A stretch of DNA of 64,000 bases from Oscillospiraceae bacterium (GTDB lineage: Bacteria; Bacillota; Clostridia; Oscillospirales; Ruminococcaceae): NCBI GenBank assembly GCA_900768995.1, contig CAAGEZ010000048.1, positions 1-64,000 of the forward strand. The letters are read 5' to 3'. Shown in pieces: positions 16,794 through 25,469 of the stretch. The notes beneath the pieces are model-generated. The model did not search any database, was not told the origin of the DNA, and worked only from the letters and a program-made list of their open reading frames with translations. Both the position numbers and the translations under genes were made by a program. Each line of letters opens with the position of its first letter. The first letter of the stretch is position 1.

Positions 16794-17377
16794 ACAAGGG
16801 TTTCCGCAATGCCGCCGTGCCGATGATAGCTGTTCTTGTTTTCGTTTTCGCCCTGATGAACAGCTACATCACGGGCACTGCGGACAACAACACGGGCTGT
16901 TTTGCCGTAAGCACCGAAAATTTCGGCAGCTATGAAGCTATGGGCAGCGTGAAATATGTGTACTTTTTCAATGAAATGGGTGAGCTTGTAAATACCCGTG
17001 AGTTTCACATCAGGGGCGGCATCGGCATAAAAGGCAACTCGGACACCGTTACCGTGAAAGCGGAAAGCACCGTTTCATATTACGATTATTACGGCAATGA
17101 AAAAACCGAAAACACCGGCGGAGCCGTCACAAGAGTATATTCCCCCGATTCATCGCCCTTTTCCGTACAACAGCACATAACACCATGGGGATATGAATAT
17201 CTCGTCACGGAATTTAACGGCGTGACAAAGGAAATACATCTTGACAAAGCTCTTTACATCGGCAAGCTCATAAATGCAGCACTTAGCACGGTGATATTTT
17301 TATTTGTTGCCCTATGTATGAGGAAAGTAATGTCCTCTGTAAACCGAAAGGAAAATCTCAATGACCGAACAAAATAA
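16790..17377 (+). CDS. Predicted membrane protein of unknown function
   Basis: A 195-residue protein with one transmembrane helix near the N-terminus (PMIAVLVFVFALM), an outside domain of about 125 residues rich in beta-type sequence, and a second helix at 160-180 (LINAALSTVIFLFVALCM) followed by a basic tail. No known domain is recognised. It is coupled by an ATGA overlap to the lipoprotein upstream and overlaps the rRNA methyltransferase gene by 17 bases. Confidence 0.65.
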   Translation: MNKGFRNAAVPMIAVLVFVFALMNSYITGTADNNTGCFAVSTENFGSYEAMGSVKYVYFFNEMGELVNTREFHIRGGIGIKGNSDTVTVKAESTVSYYDYYGNEKTENTGGAVTRVYSPDSSPFSVQQHITPWGYEYLVTEFNGVTKEIHLDKALYIGKLINAALSTVIFLFVALCMRKVMSSVNRKENLNDRTK

Positions 17378-18530
17378 AAAAGAGGAGCAGGCAAATTCCT
17401 GCCCCATATATAAAAAATGCAGCGGCTGCCAGCTCCGCAATATGACCTACGAGGAGCAGCTCCGTTTCAAGCAGATAAAGGTGGACAGGCTTATGGGCAA
17501 GCTCTGCCGTCCTGACAGGATAATACCTGCCGAAAGTCCCGAGGGTTACCGCTGCAAGGTACAGGGTGCATTTGATTTCAAAAACGGCAAATGCGTATCG
17601 GGCGTGTATCAGTCCTCAAAGGGCGGTGTTACCGCTGTGGAGCGCTGTCCCGTGAATGACGAGCGTGCGGACAGGATAATCAAGGCAGTGAAAAAGACTG
17701 CTCTGAGCCTTAAAATACCCGTATGGTGCAGCTTCAACGGCAGGGGATTTCTCCGCCACGTTCTTGTGAGAATTGCAAGAAACACGGGGGAAATTATGGC
17801 GATAGTTGTTGGCTCATCGGAAAACTTCCCCTCAAAGGCCGCATTTGTGAAGGAGCTTATGAAGAAATGTCCTGAGATAACCACTCTCATTTTCTCCGTG
17901 AACCGTTCGGATAAAATGAACGTGGGCGACAGATGCGAGGTGCTTTTCGGCAAGGGCTATATCGAGGACATCATCTGCGGAAAGCGTTTCAGGATATCTC
18001 CCAAGTCCTTTGCACAGGTAAATCCCGCACAGGCTGAAAGGCTGTACGAGCTTGCCGTCAGGTCTGCAAAGCTCACGGGAAAGGAAACCGTCATCGACGC
18101 ATACTGCGGTATCGGCGCAATGAGCCTTATCGCTGCGGACAATGCTAAAAAGGTATATGGCTGCGAGATAAACAAGGCGGCTGTGAATGACGCCGTGATA
18201 AACGCAAAGCTGAACGGTGCGGAAAACATCGAATTTATCTGCTCCGACAGCGGAAAGTTCCTTGCTGAATTTAATGACGCAAAGCTCAAAGCAGATGTTG
18301 TTATCCTTGACCCCGCAAGAGCAGGCTGCGACAGGAAATTCCTCACAGAGCTTGTAAGAACATCTCCCGAACGTATTGTTTACGTTTCCTGCGAGCCCGA
18401 GACTCAGTCAAGAGACGTTTTCTTCCTGATAAAAAGCGGCTACAGACTGAAAAAGCTTATGCCTGTGGATATGTTTCCGTTTACTAATCACGTTGAATGC
18501 ATCGCCGTGTTAAAAAAAGCTGACAACTGA
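17361..18530 (+). CDS. 23S rRNA (uracil-5-)-methyltransferase, RlmD/RumA type
   Basis: A 389-residue SAM-dependent RNA m5U methyltransferase. The [4Fe-4S] cysteines begin at Cys14, Cys20 and Cys23 (CPIYKKCSGC). The SAM-binding motif is DAYCGIGAMSL, the DPARAGCD motif and the nucleophile Cys344 in YVSCEPETQSRD follow. Which U (747 or 1939 of 23S rRNA) or tRNA is modified cannot be decided. There is no TRAM domain at the N-terminus, as in short Firmicutes members. AAAGGA lies within the end of the preceding gene. Confidence 0.88.
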   Translation: MTEQNKKEEQANSCPIYKKCSGCQLRNMTYEEQLRFKQIKVDRLMGKLCRPDRIIPAESPEGYRCKVQGAFDFKNGKCVSGVYQSSKGGVTAVERCPVNDERADRIIKAVKKTALSLKIPVWCSFNGRGFLRHVLVRIARNTGEIMAIVVGSSENFPSKAAFVKELMKKCPEITTLIFSVNRSDKMNVGDRCEVLFGKGYIEDIICGKRFRISPKSFAQVNPAQAERLYELAVRSAKLTGKETVIDAYCGIGAMSLIAADNAKKVYGCEINKAAVNDAVINAKLNGAENIEFICSDSGKFLAEFNDAKLKADVVILDPARAGCDRKFLTELVRTSPERIVYVSCEPETQSRDVFFLIKSGYRLKKLMPVDMFPFTNHVECIAVLKKADN

Positions 18531-18534
18531 TACT

Positions 18535-18740
18535 ATGAGTAAATTCACACCACTTTGGGACTACATAAAATCCCTTGACAAAGAAAGTCTTTGTCTCACA
18601 TTTTCCGAAATTGAAAAAATCGCAGGACTGCCCATAGACCACTCTTTCTTCACCTATAAAAAAAGTTGAACGAATATGGACACAGGGTCGGAAAGATATC
18701 TATGAAAGAGCAGACCGTACTGTTTGAGAAAATAAAGTAA
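18535..18740 (+). pseudogene. Frameshifted small conserved ORF
   Basis: Frame one starts at ATG 18535 (MSKFTPLWDYIK...PIDHSFFTYKK) and stops at TGA 18667-18669 after 44 codons. The minus-one frame continues seamlessly (KLNEYGHRVGKISMKEQTV) to TAA 18738-18740, directly before the next ATG. The break is at a run of seven A (18658-18664); eight would restore one ORF of about 68 residues. The joined sequence resembles a small clostridial domain family with a TF.EIEKIAGLPIDHSF core. It could be a real mutation, a homopolymer error, or slippage on the A-run. Confidence 0.65.
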
Positions 18741-19556
18741 ATGACAAACACATCTCCTCTCTACGCCGACTGGAACCCGTGGCACGGCTGTACAAAAATA
18801 AGTCCCGGCTGCAAATACTGCTACGTCTACCGACAGGACGAAATGTATGGCAGCACCCGGGCAAGCAGCATCTGCAAGAAAACCGCCAATTTTGACCTGC
18901 CCGTCAAAAGGAAGCGTGACGGCAGCTATAAAATACCCTCGGGCAGGATAATATTCACCTGCTTCACCTCAGATTTTCTCCTGTCCGATGCCGACGGGTG
19001 GCGGGACGACTGCTGGAAAATGATGAAAGAGCGCAGCGACTGCCGCTTCTATTTCTTCACCAAGCGCATCGACCGCCTTGAAGCCTGCCTGCCCGCAGAT
19101 TGGGGCGACGGCTACGACAACGTGATGATAGGCTGCACAGTGGAAAATCAGGACAGAGCCGACTTCCGCCTGCCCATATTTCTCTCCCTGCCCATAAAGC
19201 ACCGCTCCGTCATAGCCGCTCCCCTGCTTGAAAAAACAGACATCTCAGCATATCTTGACGAGCGTATAGAAGAGGTCTCCGCAGGGGGTGAATCGGGACA
19301 ATATGCCCGTCCCTGCGACTATGACTGGATATTGACACTGAGAGAGCAGTGCATCTCAAAAAATATCCCCTTTTATTTTCATCAGACAGGGGCACGTTTT
19401 GTCAAGGACGGCAGAACATATTTCATAAAACGCCGTTTCCAGCACAGTCAGGCAAGAAAAGCGGACATAGATTTTCGGATAGGCGAAAGCTATATTCCTA
19501 AGACTGCCAATATGACCGAAGATGAAAATATCCAGCTCACACTCGATGATATATGA
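18741..19556 (+). CDS. DUF5131 family protein (phage Gp37/Gp68-like)
   Basis: A 271-residue protein with the family start DWNPWHGCTKISPGCKYCYV, whose Cys cluster (CxxxxxxCxxC) resembles a radical-SAM iron-sulfur site, plus FFTKR, GCTVEN and GGESGQYARPCDYDW blocks. Members occur in phages and bacteria and none has a settled function as far as I know. It starts immediately after the frameshifted ORF and its end overlaps the next reading frame, so it belongs to the same transcript. Confidence 0.8.
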   Translation: MTNTSPLYADWNPWHGCTKISPGCKYCYVYRQDEMYGSTRASSICKKTANFDLPVKRKRDGSYKIPSGRIIFTCFTSDFLLSDADGWRDDCWKMMKERSDCRFYFFTKRIDRLEACLPADWGDGYDNVMIGCTVENQDRADFRLPIFLSLPIKHRSVIAAPLLEKTDISAYLDERIEEVSAGGESGQYARPCDYDWILTLREQCISKNIPFYFHQTGARFVKDGRTYFIKRRFQHSQARKADIDFRIGESYIPKTANMTEDENIQLTLDDI

Positions 19557-19570
19557 AAGGCACAAAAATT

Positions 19571-20449
19571 ATGGATAAGCTTAAGATCGCATTCTTGCAG
19601 CTGCTCCCCGAAAAAACGGTAAATGACAATCTGAAAAAGGGCACCACAGCCTGCAAAAGGGCAAAGGAAATGGGTGCGGACATCATTCTGTTCCCCGAAA
19701 TGTGGAGCTGCGGGTACAGCATTCCCGAGGATATCTCTGAGCTAAAAGCTATGGCAGTTTCATCGGAGGGCGAATTTGTACGGGCATTTGAAAGCCTTGC
19801 CGCAGAGCTTGAAACCGCAATTGCCGTGACATATCTCGAAAGCTTTGAGCCCCTCCCCCGAAACACCGTCAGCCTTTTTGACAAAAACGGCAGCCTTGTC
19901 TATAAATATTCCAAGGTTCATACCTGCGATTTCGACGACGAAGCCCGACTTTCTGCGGGAGATGATTTTTACACGGGCACACTTTCCACCGCCAAGGGAG
20001 ATGTGACCGTCGGCTCAATGATATGCTATGACAGGGAATTTCCCGAAAGCGCACGGATACTTATGCTCAAAGGCGCCGAGCTTATCCTTACCCCCAACGC
20101 CTGCCCTATGGAGATAAACAGGCTCTCCCAGCTCAGGGGCAGAGCCTATGAAAATATGACCGCCATAGCCACCTGCAATTATCCCGCAGGAAAGCCCGAC
20201 TGCAACGGTCACTCCACCCTTTTCGACGGCGTTGCATATCTCCCCGAGCTCCCCTCCTCCCGTGACACCTGCGTCCTTGATGCAGGGGAAAACGAGGGCA
20301 TATACATAGGCGAGCTTGACCTTGATATGCTCAGACGGTACCGTGAAACAGAAGTCCACGGAAATGCATACAGACGTCCCGAAAAATACACGCTCCTTAC
20401 ATCGGAAGAGGTAAAATATCCCTTTGTGAGAAGTGATAAAAAAAGATGA
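19571..20449 (+). CDS. Carbon-nitrogen hydrolase (nitrilase superfamily)
   Basis: A 292-residue amidase with the triad Glu43 (FPEMW), Lys115 (YSKVHT) and Cys152 (ICYDREFPES). The DREFPES context and small size fit the N-carbamoylputrescine amidase/omega-amidase branch. ATG 19571 follows AAAGG by about 10 bases; an ATG six codons upstream overlaps the DUF5131 stop but has no site. It is only distantly like the hydrolase at 201. It ends 20 bases before the DUF6472 gene. Confidence 0.85.
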   Translation: MDKLKIAFLQLLPEKTVNDNLKKGTTACKRAKEMGADIILFPEMWSCGYSIPEDISELKAMAVSSEGEFVRAFESLAAELETAIAVTYLESFEPLPRNTVSLFDKNGSLVYKYSKVHTCDFDDEARLSAGDDFYTGTLSTAKGDVTVGSMICYDREFPESARILMLKGAELILTPNACPMEINRLSQLRGRAYENMTAIATCNYPAGKPDCNGHSTLFDGVAYLPELPSSRDTCVLDAGENEGIYIGELDLDMLRRYRETEVHGNAYRRPEKYTLLTSEEVKYPFVRSDKKR

Positions 20450-20469
20450 CCCGAAAGGAAGTACCTAAA

Positions 20470-20664
20470 ATGTCACAAGCCGCAAAGCAGCCCACAAACT
20501 GCGATACCTGCGTGAATTACGTTTATGACGATGATTATGACTGCTACACCTGCCTTGTAAATCTTGACGAGGACGAGATGTACCGCTTTATGAACGGCAC
20601 GAATTACGCCTGTCCCTACTATCGCCTTGACGATGAATACGGCGTTGTAAAGCATCAGATGTAA
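20470..20664 (+). CDS. DUF6472 family small Cys-rich protein
   Basis: A 64-residue acidic protein with four cysteines in CDTCVNY, DCYTC and YACPYY, spaced as in a zinc ribbon or iron-sulfur knuckle, and many Asp/Tyr residues. It matches the clostridial DUF6472 family, of unknown function. AAAGGA (in CCGAAAGGAAG) lies 9 bases before ATG 20470; an ATG eight codons upstream would bury that site. It sits in front of sfsA, from which it is separated by 3 bases. Confidence 0.78.
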   Translation: MSQAAKQPTNCDTCVNYVYDDDYDCYTCLVNLDEDEMYRFMNGTNYACPYYRLDDEYGVVKHQM

Positions 20665-20667
20665 GGG

Positions 20668-21354
20668 GTGAGCTCCATAAAATACGGCACTACCGAAGAG
20701 GGCGTTTTCATCTCCCGCCCCAACAGATTTATCGCAAAGGTCATCGTAAACGGCAGAGAAGAGACCGTCCACGTAAAGAACACAGGGCGGTGCAAAGAGC
20801 TTTTGCCCCGGGGCGCAAGGGTCATACTTGAAAAAGCACCTGAGGGTTCAAAAAGAAAAACATTATATGACCTCATCGCCGTTTACAAAAACGGAATGCT
20901 CATAAATATGGACAGCCAAAGCCCCAACAAAGCCGCAATGGAATTTATCCCACAGCTCTTTGAAAATGTCACCTATATCCGCCCCGAAACTGTTTTCGGA
21001 AGCTCCCGATTTGATTTTTACATTGAAGCAGGCGGACGGAAAATATTTATGGAGGTCAAGGGCTGCACCCTTGAGGATAACGGCGTCTGCCGCTTTCCCG
21101 ATGCACCTACCGAGCGTGGGCTAAAGCACATAAACGAGCTTGTGACCGCCGCAAAAAGCGGATATGAAGCATACATTCTCTTTGTGATACAAATGGAAAA
21201 GGCGGAATATTTCACCCCCAACCGTGACACCCACCCACAGTTTGCCGATGCCCTGAAAGCCGCTTCGGAAAAGGGCGTGAACGTCCTCGCATACACCTGC
21301 ACCGTCACCCCTGACAGTATGGTAATTGACAAGCCCTGCAAAATAATATTATAA
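20668..21354 (+). CDS. sfsA: DNA/RNA nuclease SfsA
   Basis: A 228-residue SfsA family protein with an OB-like N-terminal domain (RPNRFIAKVIVNG, HVKNTGRCKELL) and a PD-(D/E)xK-type nuclease domain (SRFDFYIEAGG, FMEVKGCTL with Glu-Lys, FPDAPTERGLKHI). E. coli SfsA binds DNA and affects maltose genes; its in vivo role remains unclear. The start is GTG at 20668, three bases after the previous stop; the ribosome binding site is poor, so translation is probably coupled to the DUF6472 gene. Confidence 0.9.
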   Translation: MSSIKYGTTEEGVFISRPNRFIAKVIVNGREETVHVKNTGRCKELLPRGARVILEKAPEGSKRKTLYDLIAVYKNGMLINMDSQSPNKAAMEFIPQLFENVTYIRPETVFGSSRFDFYIEAGGRKIFMEVKGCTLEDNGVCRFPDAPTERGLKHINELVTAAKSGYEAYILFVIQMEKAEYFTPNRDTHPQFADALKAASEKGVNVLAYTCTVTPDSMVIDKPCKIIL

Positions 21355-21365
21355 AGGAAAAGCTT

Positions 21366-22226
21366 ATGGAAAATCTCACAAACATAAACGTTATAAAGGA
21401 CATTTTTGAGCGCCACGGCTTCACATTCTCCAAAGCCCTCGGACAGAATTTCATTATAAATCCCTCCATATGCCCCAAAATCGCCGAAATGGGAAACGCC
21501 GGAAAAGGCTTCGGCGTCATCGAGATAGGCACAGGCGTGGGCGTTCTCACAAACGAGCTTGCCAAACGTGCGGACAAGGTTGCAGCCGTCGAGATAGACA
21601 CCCGCCTTATCCCCATTTTACAGGAGACCTTGGCGGAATATGATAACGTTACCGTTATAAATGCAGACGTTATGAAAACCGACCTTAACGCCGTTATAGA
21701 GGAAAATTTCAAGGGGCTTGATGTGGCAGTCTGCGCAAATCTCCCCTATTACATCACCTCACCTATCATAATGTACCTCCTTGAAAGCCGCCTGCCCATA
21801 AAGTCAATTACAGTAATGGTGCAAAAAGAAGCGGGAGTAAGGCTTTGCGCAAAGCCCGGCAGCAGAGAGTGCGGAGCTGTAACGGCGGCGGTGCATTACT
21901 ATGCCGAGCCGAAGCTCCTTTTCAACGTTTCCCGAGGCAGCTTTATGCCTGCTCCCAACGTTGATTCCTGCGTTATCCGCCTTGATATCAGAGACACCCC
22001 CGCAGTAAGCGTAACCGATGAAAAATTCTTTTTCCGTGTGGTAAGAGGGGCATTCTCACAGCGAAGAAAAAATCTCGCAAATTCCCTTTCATCATCAATG
22101 TCCGCCGACAAACAAACCGTGATAAGCGCAATAAAAGCCGCAGGGCTTTCGGAAAATATCCGCCCCGAACAGCTTACCTTACAGCAGTTTGCAGATGTTT
22201 CCGAGCACCTTTCCTCGCTAATATAA
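21366..22226 (+). CDS. rsmA: 16S rRNA (adenine(1518/1519)-N6)-dimethyltransferase
   Basis: A 286-residue SAM-dependent enzyme that dimethylates two adenines in the 3' hairpin of 16S rRNA during 30S maturation. Visible: GQNFIINPSI at 26-35, the SAM loop EIGTGVGVL (53-61), acidic Glu76 that binds the ribose, and the catalytic NLPYY (125-129). Length is normal. AAAGGA stands before the ATG. Part of the rightward gene train that starts at 18.5 kb. Confidence 0.95.
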   Translation: MENLTNINVIKDIFERHGFTFSKALGQNFIINPSICPKIAEMGNAGKGFGVIEIGTGVGVLTNELAKRADKVAAVEIDTRLIPILQETLAEYDNVTVINADVMKTDLNAVIEENFKGLDVAVCANLPYYITSPIIMYLLESRLPIKSITVMVQKEAGVRLCAKPGSRECGAVTAAVHYYAEPKLLFNVSRGSFMPAPNVDSCVIRLDIRDTPAVSVTDEKFFFRVVRGAFSQRRKNLANSLSSSMSADKQTVISAIKAAGLSENIRPEQLTLQQFADVSEHLSSLI

Positions 22227-22240
22227 TGGAGATGTTATAA

Positions 22241-23638
22241 ATGAAAAGAATACTTTCCCTTATCCTTGCCGCAATGATATCCCTCCCCTTGCTCTGCACA
22301 AGCGTGTCCGCCGAAAGCGGAACAATGGCTTTCCCCATAGCTCCCGAGACCGCCTCAGTGCCCAATCCCCACAAAGGCTGGGTAGAGTATGTCTATGACG
22401 CAAGCTGGTTTGACGACCCCGTTTACGGCATCGAAAATGGCCCCGCCTGGGATATGATATCCGTAGTCTATTCCCGCTTCAACTGGAAGGATATCGAGAC
22501 CTCAGAGGGCGTTTATGACTGGTCTCGGATAGATGAATTGGCAGAGCAATGCGACAAATACGGCAAGACCTTTGCATTCGGCATTGTCCCCGCCGATTCA
22601 GGCACAGATTCCCCCGACGGGCTTGTGCCTCAGTATGTCTATGACAATGGCTGCAAATACACAACCGCCGCCGCCACATCATTCTACAGCGATGACAGCA
22701 CTCAGCGCACACCCGTCTGGAGCGACAAGCATTACTATACCGCCGCAATGAGCCTTGCAAAAGCCATTGCCGAGCGCTATGACGGCGACAGCCGCATAGA
22801 ATTTATCGATATCCGCACCTACGGCAACTGGGGCGAGTGGCACACCTACGGTCTTGATGGCAGCAAAATGCCCTCGGAGGATATGCAGAAAAAGTGTCTC
22901 AAGAAATGGTCGGAGCTTTTTCACAGCACACAGCTGGTTCTCCCTGTCAACAATGATAAGCCAACCCCCGTTTCCGAATATGCCATTTCTCTTGGCATAA
23001 CCCTCCGCCGTGACGGACTTGTGGGGCTCATCGGCTGCGAAAAAGCCCTCCTCCCCGCAGCGGAAAATAACCTCCCCACAGTAGGCGAGATGTGCTATGG
23101 CTATTCCTATCAGCGTGATGACGGAAGCTGGACGGACAAGGCGCTCATCGACTCGGTTGAGGTGGGAAAGCTCACATATATGGCGCTTGGCGGCTCAATG
23201 TATGACGGCTCCGCTCTTTACAGCGACAAAAAGGAGCTTGTGGAGCGGCTCAGTAATGAAATGGGTTACAACTTTACCGTGACCTCGGCATCTCTCACCC
23301 GAAACGAAAGCAAAACCACAATAAAAGTTAAGATAAAAAACACAGGAAACGCCCCCGCATATTTTCCAATGGAGCTGAAATTTGCCGTCACCGACCAAAG
23401 CGGCAGAGTCACAAAAGTCCTGCCCAAAAGCTTTAAAATTGACAGCGGAGCATTCGGCTCGGGCAAAACAAAAACTATCTCGTTCACCCTTGACAGCAGC
23501 CTTTTCCCCAAAGGAAAGCACCTTGCCGTGGGCGCATTTGAGGACAGCTATGAAAAGGGCAGCACCCCAAATATCCGCTTTGCAAACAAGCACACCGCAG
23601 ACAATAATTATCTTCTGCTCGGAAAAATAAGCAAGTGA
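22241..23638 (+). CDS. Secreted DUF4832 domain protein (TIM-barrel, glycosidase-like)
   Basis: A 465-residue exported protein: signal peptide (MKRILSLILAAMISLPLLC, cut near SVSA), then a barrel domain beginning NPHKGWVEYVYD with VYSRFNWKDIE, DIRTYGNWGEWH and a C-terminal beta-sandwich from about 345 (KVKIKNTGNAPAYF). The DUF4874/DUF4832 pair resembles GH42-like barrels; NWGEW could hold a catalytic Glu. No activity is known to me. It is followed by isomerase-like and ThuA-like genes, so a role in carbohydrate use at the cell surface is a fair inference. Confidence 0.72.
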   Translation: MKRILSLILAAMISLPLLCTSVSAESGTMAFPIAPETASVPNPHKGWVEYVYDASWFDDPVYGIENGPAWDMISVVYSRFNWKDIETSEGVYDWSRIDELAEQCDKYGKTFAFGIVPADSGTDSPDGLVPQYVYDNGCKYTTAAATSFYSDDSTQRTPVWSDKHYYTAAMSLAKAIAERYDGDSRIEFIDIRTYGNWGEWHTYGLDGSKMPSEDMQKKCLKKWSELFHSTQLVLPVNNDKPTPVSEYAISLGITLRRDGLVGLIGCEKALLPAAENNLPTVGEMCYGYSYQRDDGSWTDKALIDSVEVGKLTYMALGGSMYDGSALYSDKKELVERLSNEMGYNFTVTSASLTRNESKTTIKVKIKNTGNAPAYFPMELKFAVTDQSGRVTKVLPKSFKIDSGAFGSGKTKTISFTLDSSLFPKGKHLAVGAFEDSYEKGSTPNIRFANKHTADNNYLLLGKISK

Positions 23639-23651
23639 AAGGAAAACTATT

Positions 23652-24506
23652 ATGTATGCACCAAAATTCCCACAGCTGAACATCTTTCTTGAACACATTT
23701 TCGAGGGCGCAGAGCAGCAGGGCATATCTCCCGAAAAAATGCTCGCATATGCCCGTGAAGCAGGCTATGAGGGGCTTGAATGCGACCTCTGGCGGCTTGC
23801 TCAGAGGGCAGAAACAAAGGCACTTTTCGACTCCTGCGGACTGTCCGCCGCATCGGTCTATAACCGATACGATATGGGTCACGAAGCCGAAAGCATCACC
23901 CGTGACAAAATAAAGGAGCATCTTGACACCGCCGCATATTTCGGTGCAAAAAAAGTCCTCTCAGTTGCAGGATTCATCGCCCCTGAGGATAATTTTGAAG
24001 CTATCAGGGAAAAAATGGCGGAAAATCTCAGCTTTATGTGCGAGGAAGCAAAGCAGTACGGCATAACCGTCACCCTCGAGGACTTCGATGATGAAGCCGC
24101 ACCATATTCCGACGCTGACGGACTTTTGTGGTTTATGGAAAATGTAAACGGACTGAAATTCACCTTTGACACGGGAAATTTCGCCTACAGCCTTGAAAAT
24201 GCGGAGGAAGCATATTTAAAGCTCAGGAAATACGTTGCTCACGTTCATCTCAAAGACCGCTCCCGTGACAGCTCACGCAAAAACGCCGCAGACACCAACG
24301 GCAAGGCAGACCTTTCGGGAAAAATAATGTACCCCTGCGAAGCCTGCGGCGGATACATCGGCATCGAGGGGATCGTGAAAAAGCTCCTGGAGGACGGCTA
24401 CAGGGACAGCTTCTCCGTTGAGCATTTCGGTGCTGCGGACCAGCTTTTGTATATGAGAAGATCGGCTGAAAATTTACTGAACATATTTAAGGAGTGCTTG
24501 AAATGA
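23652..24506 (+). CDS. Sugar phosphate isomerase/epimerase-like TIM barrel
   Basis: A 284-residue cytosolic xylose-isomerase-like TIM barrel (AP-endonuclease family 2). Metal-site residues fit: Glu in TVTLEDFDD, Asp/His in FTFDTGNF and HVHLKDR, and Glu in SFSVEHFG near the end. Such enzymes interconvert sugars or inositol derivatives with a divalent metal. AAAGGA precedes the ATG. Its stop overlaps the start of the 79-residue gene, and a ThuA-like gene follows, a pairing common in sugar catabolism. Confidence 0.82.
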   Translation: MYAPKFPQLNIFLEHIFEGAEQQGISPEKMLAYAREAGYEGLECDLWRLAQRAETKALFDSCGLSAASVYNRYDMGHEAESITRDKIKEHLDTAAYFGAKKVLSVAGFIAPEDNFEAIREKMAENLSFMCEEAKQYGITVTLEDFDDEAAPYSDADGLLWFMENVNGLKFTFDTGNFAYSLENAEEAYLKLRKYVAHVHLKDRSRDSSRKNAADTNGKADLSGKIMYPCEACGGYIGIEGIVKKLLEDGYRDSFSVEHFGAADQLLYMRRSAENLLNIFKECLK

Positions 24507-24742
24507 ACGATAAAATAAAGGACATATGCTCACAGGCAATAGGCGGCAAAATAAGCTTTGAAGCCTTTTATGACAAGCTTTCCGCAGTCTGCGACGACAC
24601 CCGTACAGATGACGACACCGCCTGCCTGCTTGAAGATGTGCTTATGGAGCTTGAAATGATAAGCTCGGAAGCCAAGTCCAAAAAAGCCCTTGCCGAAGCC
24701 GCAAAGGAGTCCGCAGAGCGCATAATGGAGGAGCTTTCATAA
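24503..24742 (+). CDS. Small hypothetical protein
   Basis: A 79-residue acidic, helix-rich protein (LLEDVLMELEMISSEAKSKKALAEAAKESAERIMEEL) with no family I recognise. AAGGAG sits 8 bases before the ATG, which overlaps the previous stop by ATGA; its own stop is directly followed by the ThuA-like start. Tight coupling on both sides makes it very likely real and functionally tied to its neighbours. Confidence 0.65.
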   Translation: MNDKIKDICSQAIGGKISFEAFYDKLSAVCDDTRTDDDTACLLEDVLMELEMISSEAKSKKALAEAAKESAERIMEELS

Positions 24743-25465
24743 ATGATAAATGTGCTTGTCTGGAACGAATATATCCACGAGAAAAATCAGCCCGAGGTGG
24801 CAGCCATATACCCCGAGGGGATACATCACAGAATAGGAAAATATCTTGAATCGGACAATGATATCTCCGTAAAATACGCCACCCTCGATATGGAAAACAA
24901 CGGCATCACAAAGGAGCTTCTTGACGATGCCGATGTCCTCATATGGTGGGGTCATCAGGCTCACGACAAGGTAAGCGACGAGACCGTCCGCCTTGTGACC
25001 GAACGGATAAACGGCGGAATGGGCTTTATCCCCCTCCACTCAGCCCACCACAGCAAGATCTTCAAAGCCCTCTGCGGCACCTCCTGCAACCTGAAATGGC
25101 GTCACGGCGACAGGGAGCGTGTCTGGACGGTAATACCCTCCCACCCCATTGCACAGGGCATTCCTGAGCATTTTGAGCTGCCCCGTGAGGAAATGTACGG
25201 CGAGCCATTTGATATCCCGAATCCCGATGAAGTCGTGTTTATGGGCTGGTTTTCGGGAGGCGAGGTATTCCGCTGCGGCGTGACGTTCAGACGGGGCGCA
25301 GGACGTATCTTCTACTTCCAGCCCGGTCACGAGGAATATCCCGTGTATCACGATGAAAATGTGCTGAGGATAATAAAAAATGCCGTAAAATGGGCAGCGC
25401 CAACTGACAGGAAAAACCGGAATATCCCCTGCACCAATCCCGCACCTCTTGAGAAAGGAAACTGA
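24743..25465 (+). CDS. ThuA-like (trehalose utilization) domain protein
   Basis: A 240-residue protein of the glutamine-amidotransferase-like ThuA fold. Features are NVLVWNEYIHEK, DADVLIWWGHQAHDKV, the GFIPLHSAHHSKIFKALCG block, and GRIFYFQPGHEEYP near the end. ThuA acts in disaccharide (trehalulose/trehalose) 3-keto-sugar metabolism in rhizobia; the exact reaction here is unknown. It is adjacent to a TIM-barrel isomerase-like gene and a DUF4832 gene, supporting a sugar pathway. Confidence 0.83.
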   Translation: MINVLVWNEYIHEKNQPEVAAIYPEGIHHRIGKYLESDNDISVKYATLDMENNGITKELLDDADVLIWWGHQAHDKVSDETVRLVTERINGGMGFIPLHSAHHSKIFKALCGTSCNLKWRHGDRERVWTVIPSHPIAQGIPEHFELPREEMYGEPFDIPNPDEVVFMGWFSGGEVFRCGVTFRRGAGRIFYFQPGHEEYPVYHDENVLRIIKNAVKWAAPTDRKNRNIPCTNPAPLEKGN

Positions 25466-25469
25466 GAAA

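Noticed and set aside
18741..19556. Evidence for a prophage around the DUF5131 gene
   Set aside because: Neighbours are housekeeping genes on the same strand and no other phage gene is present.
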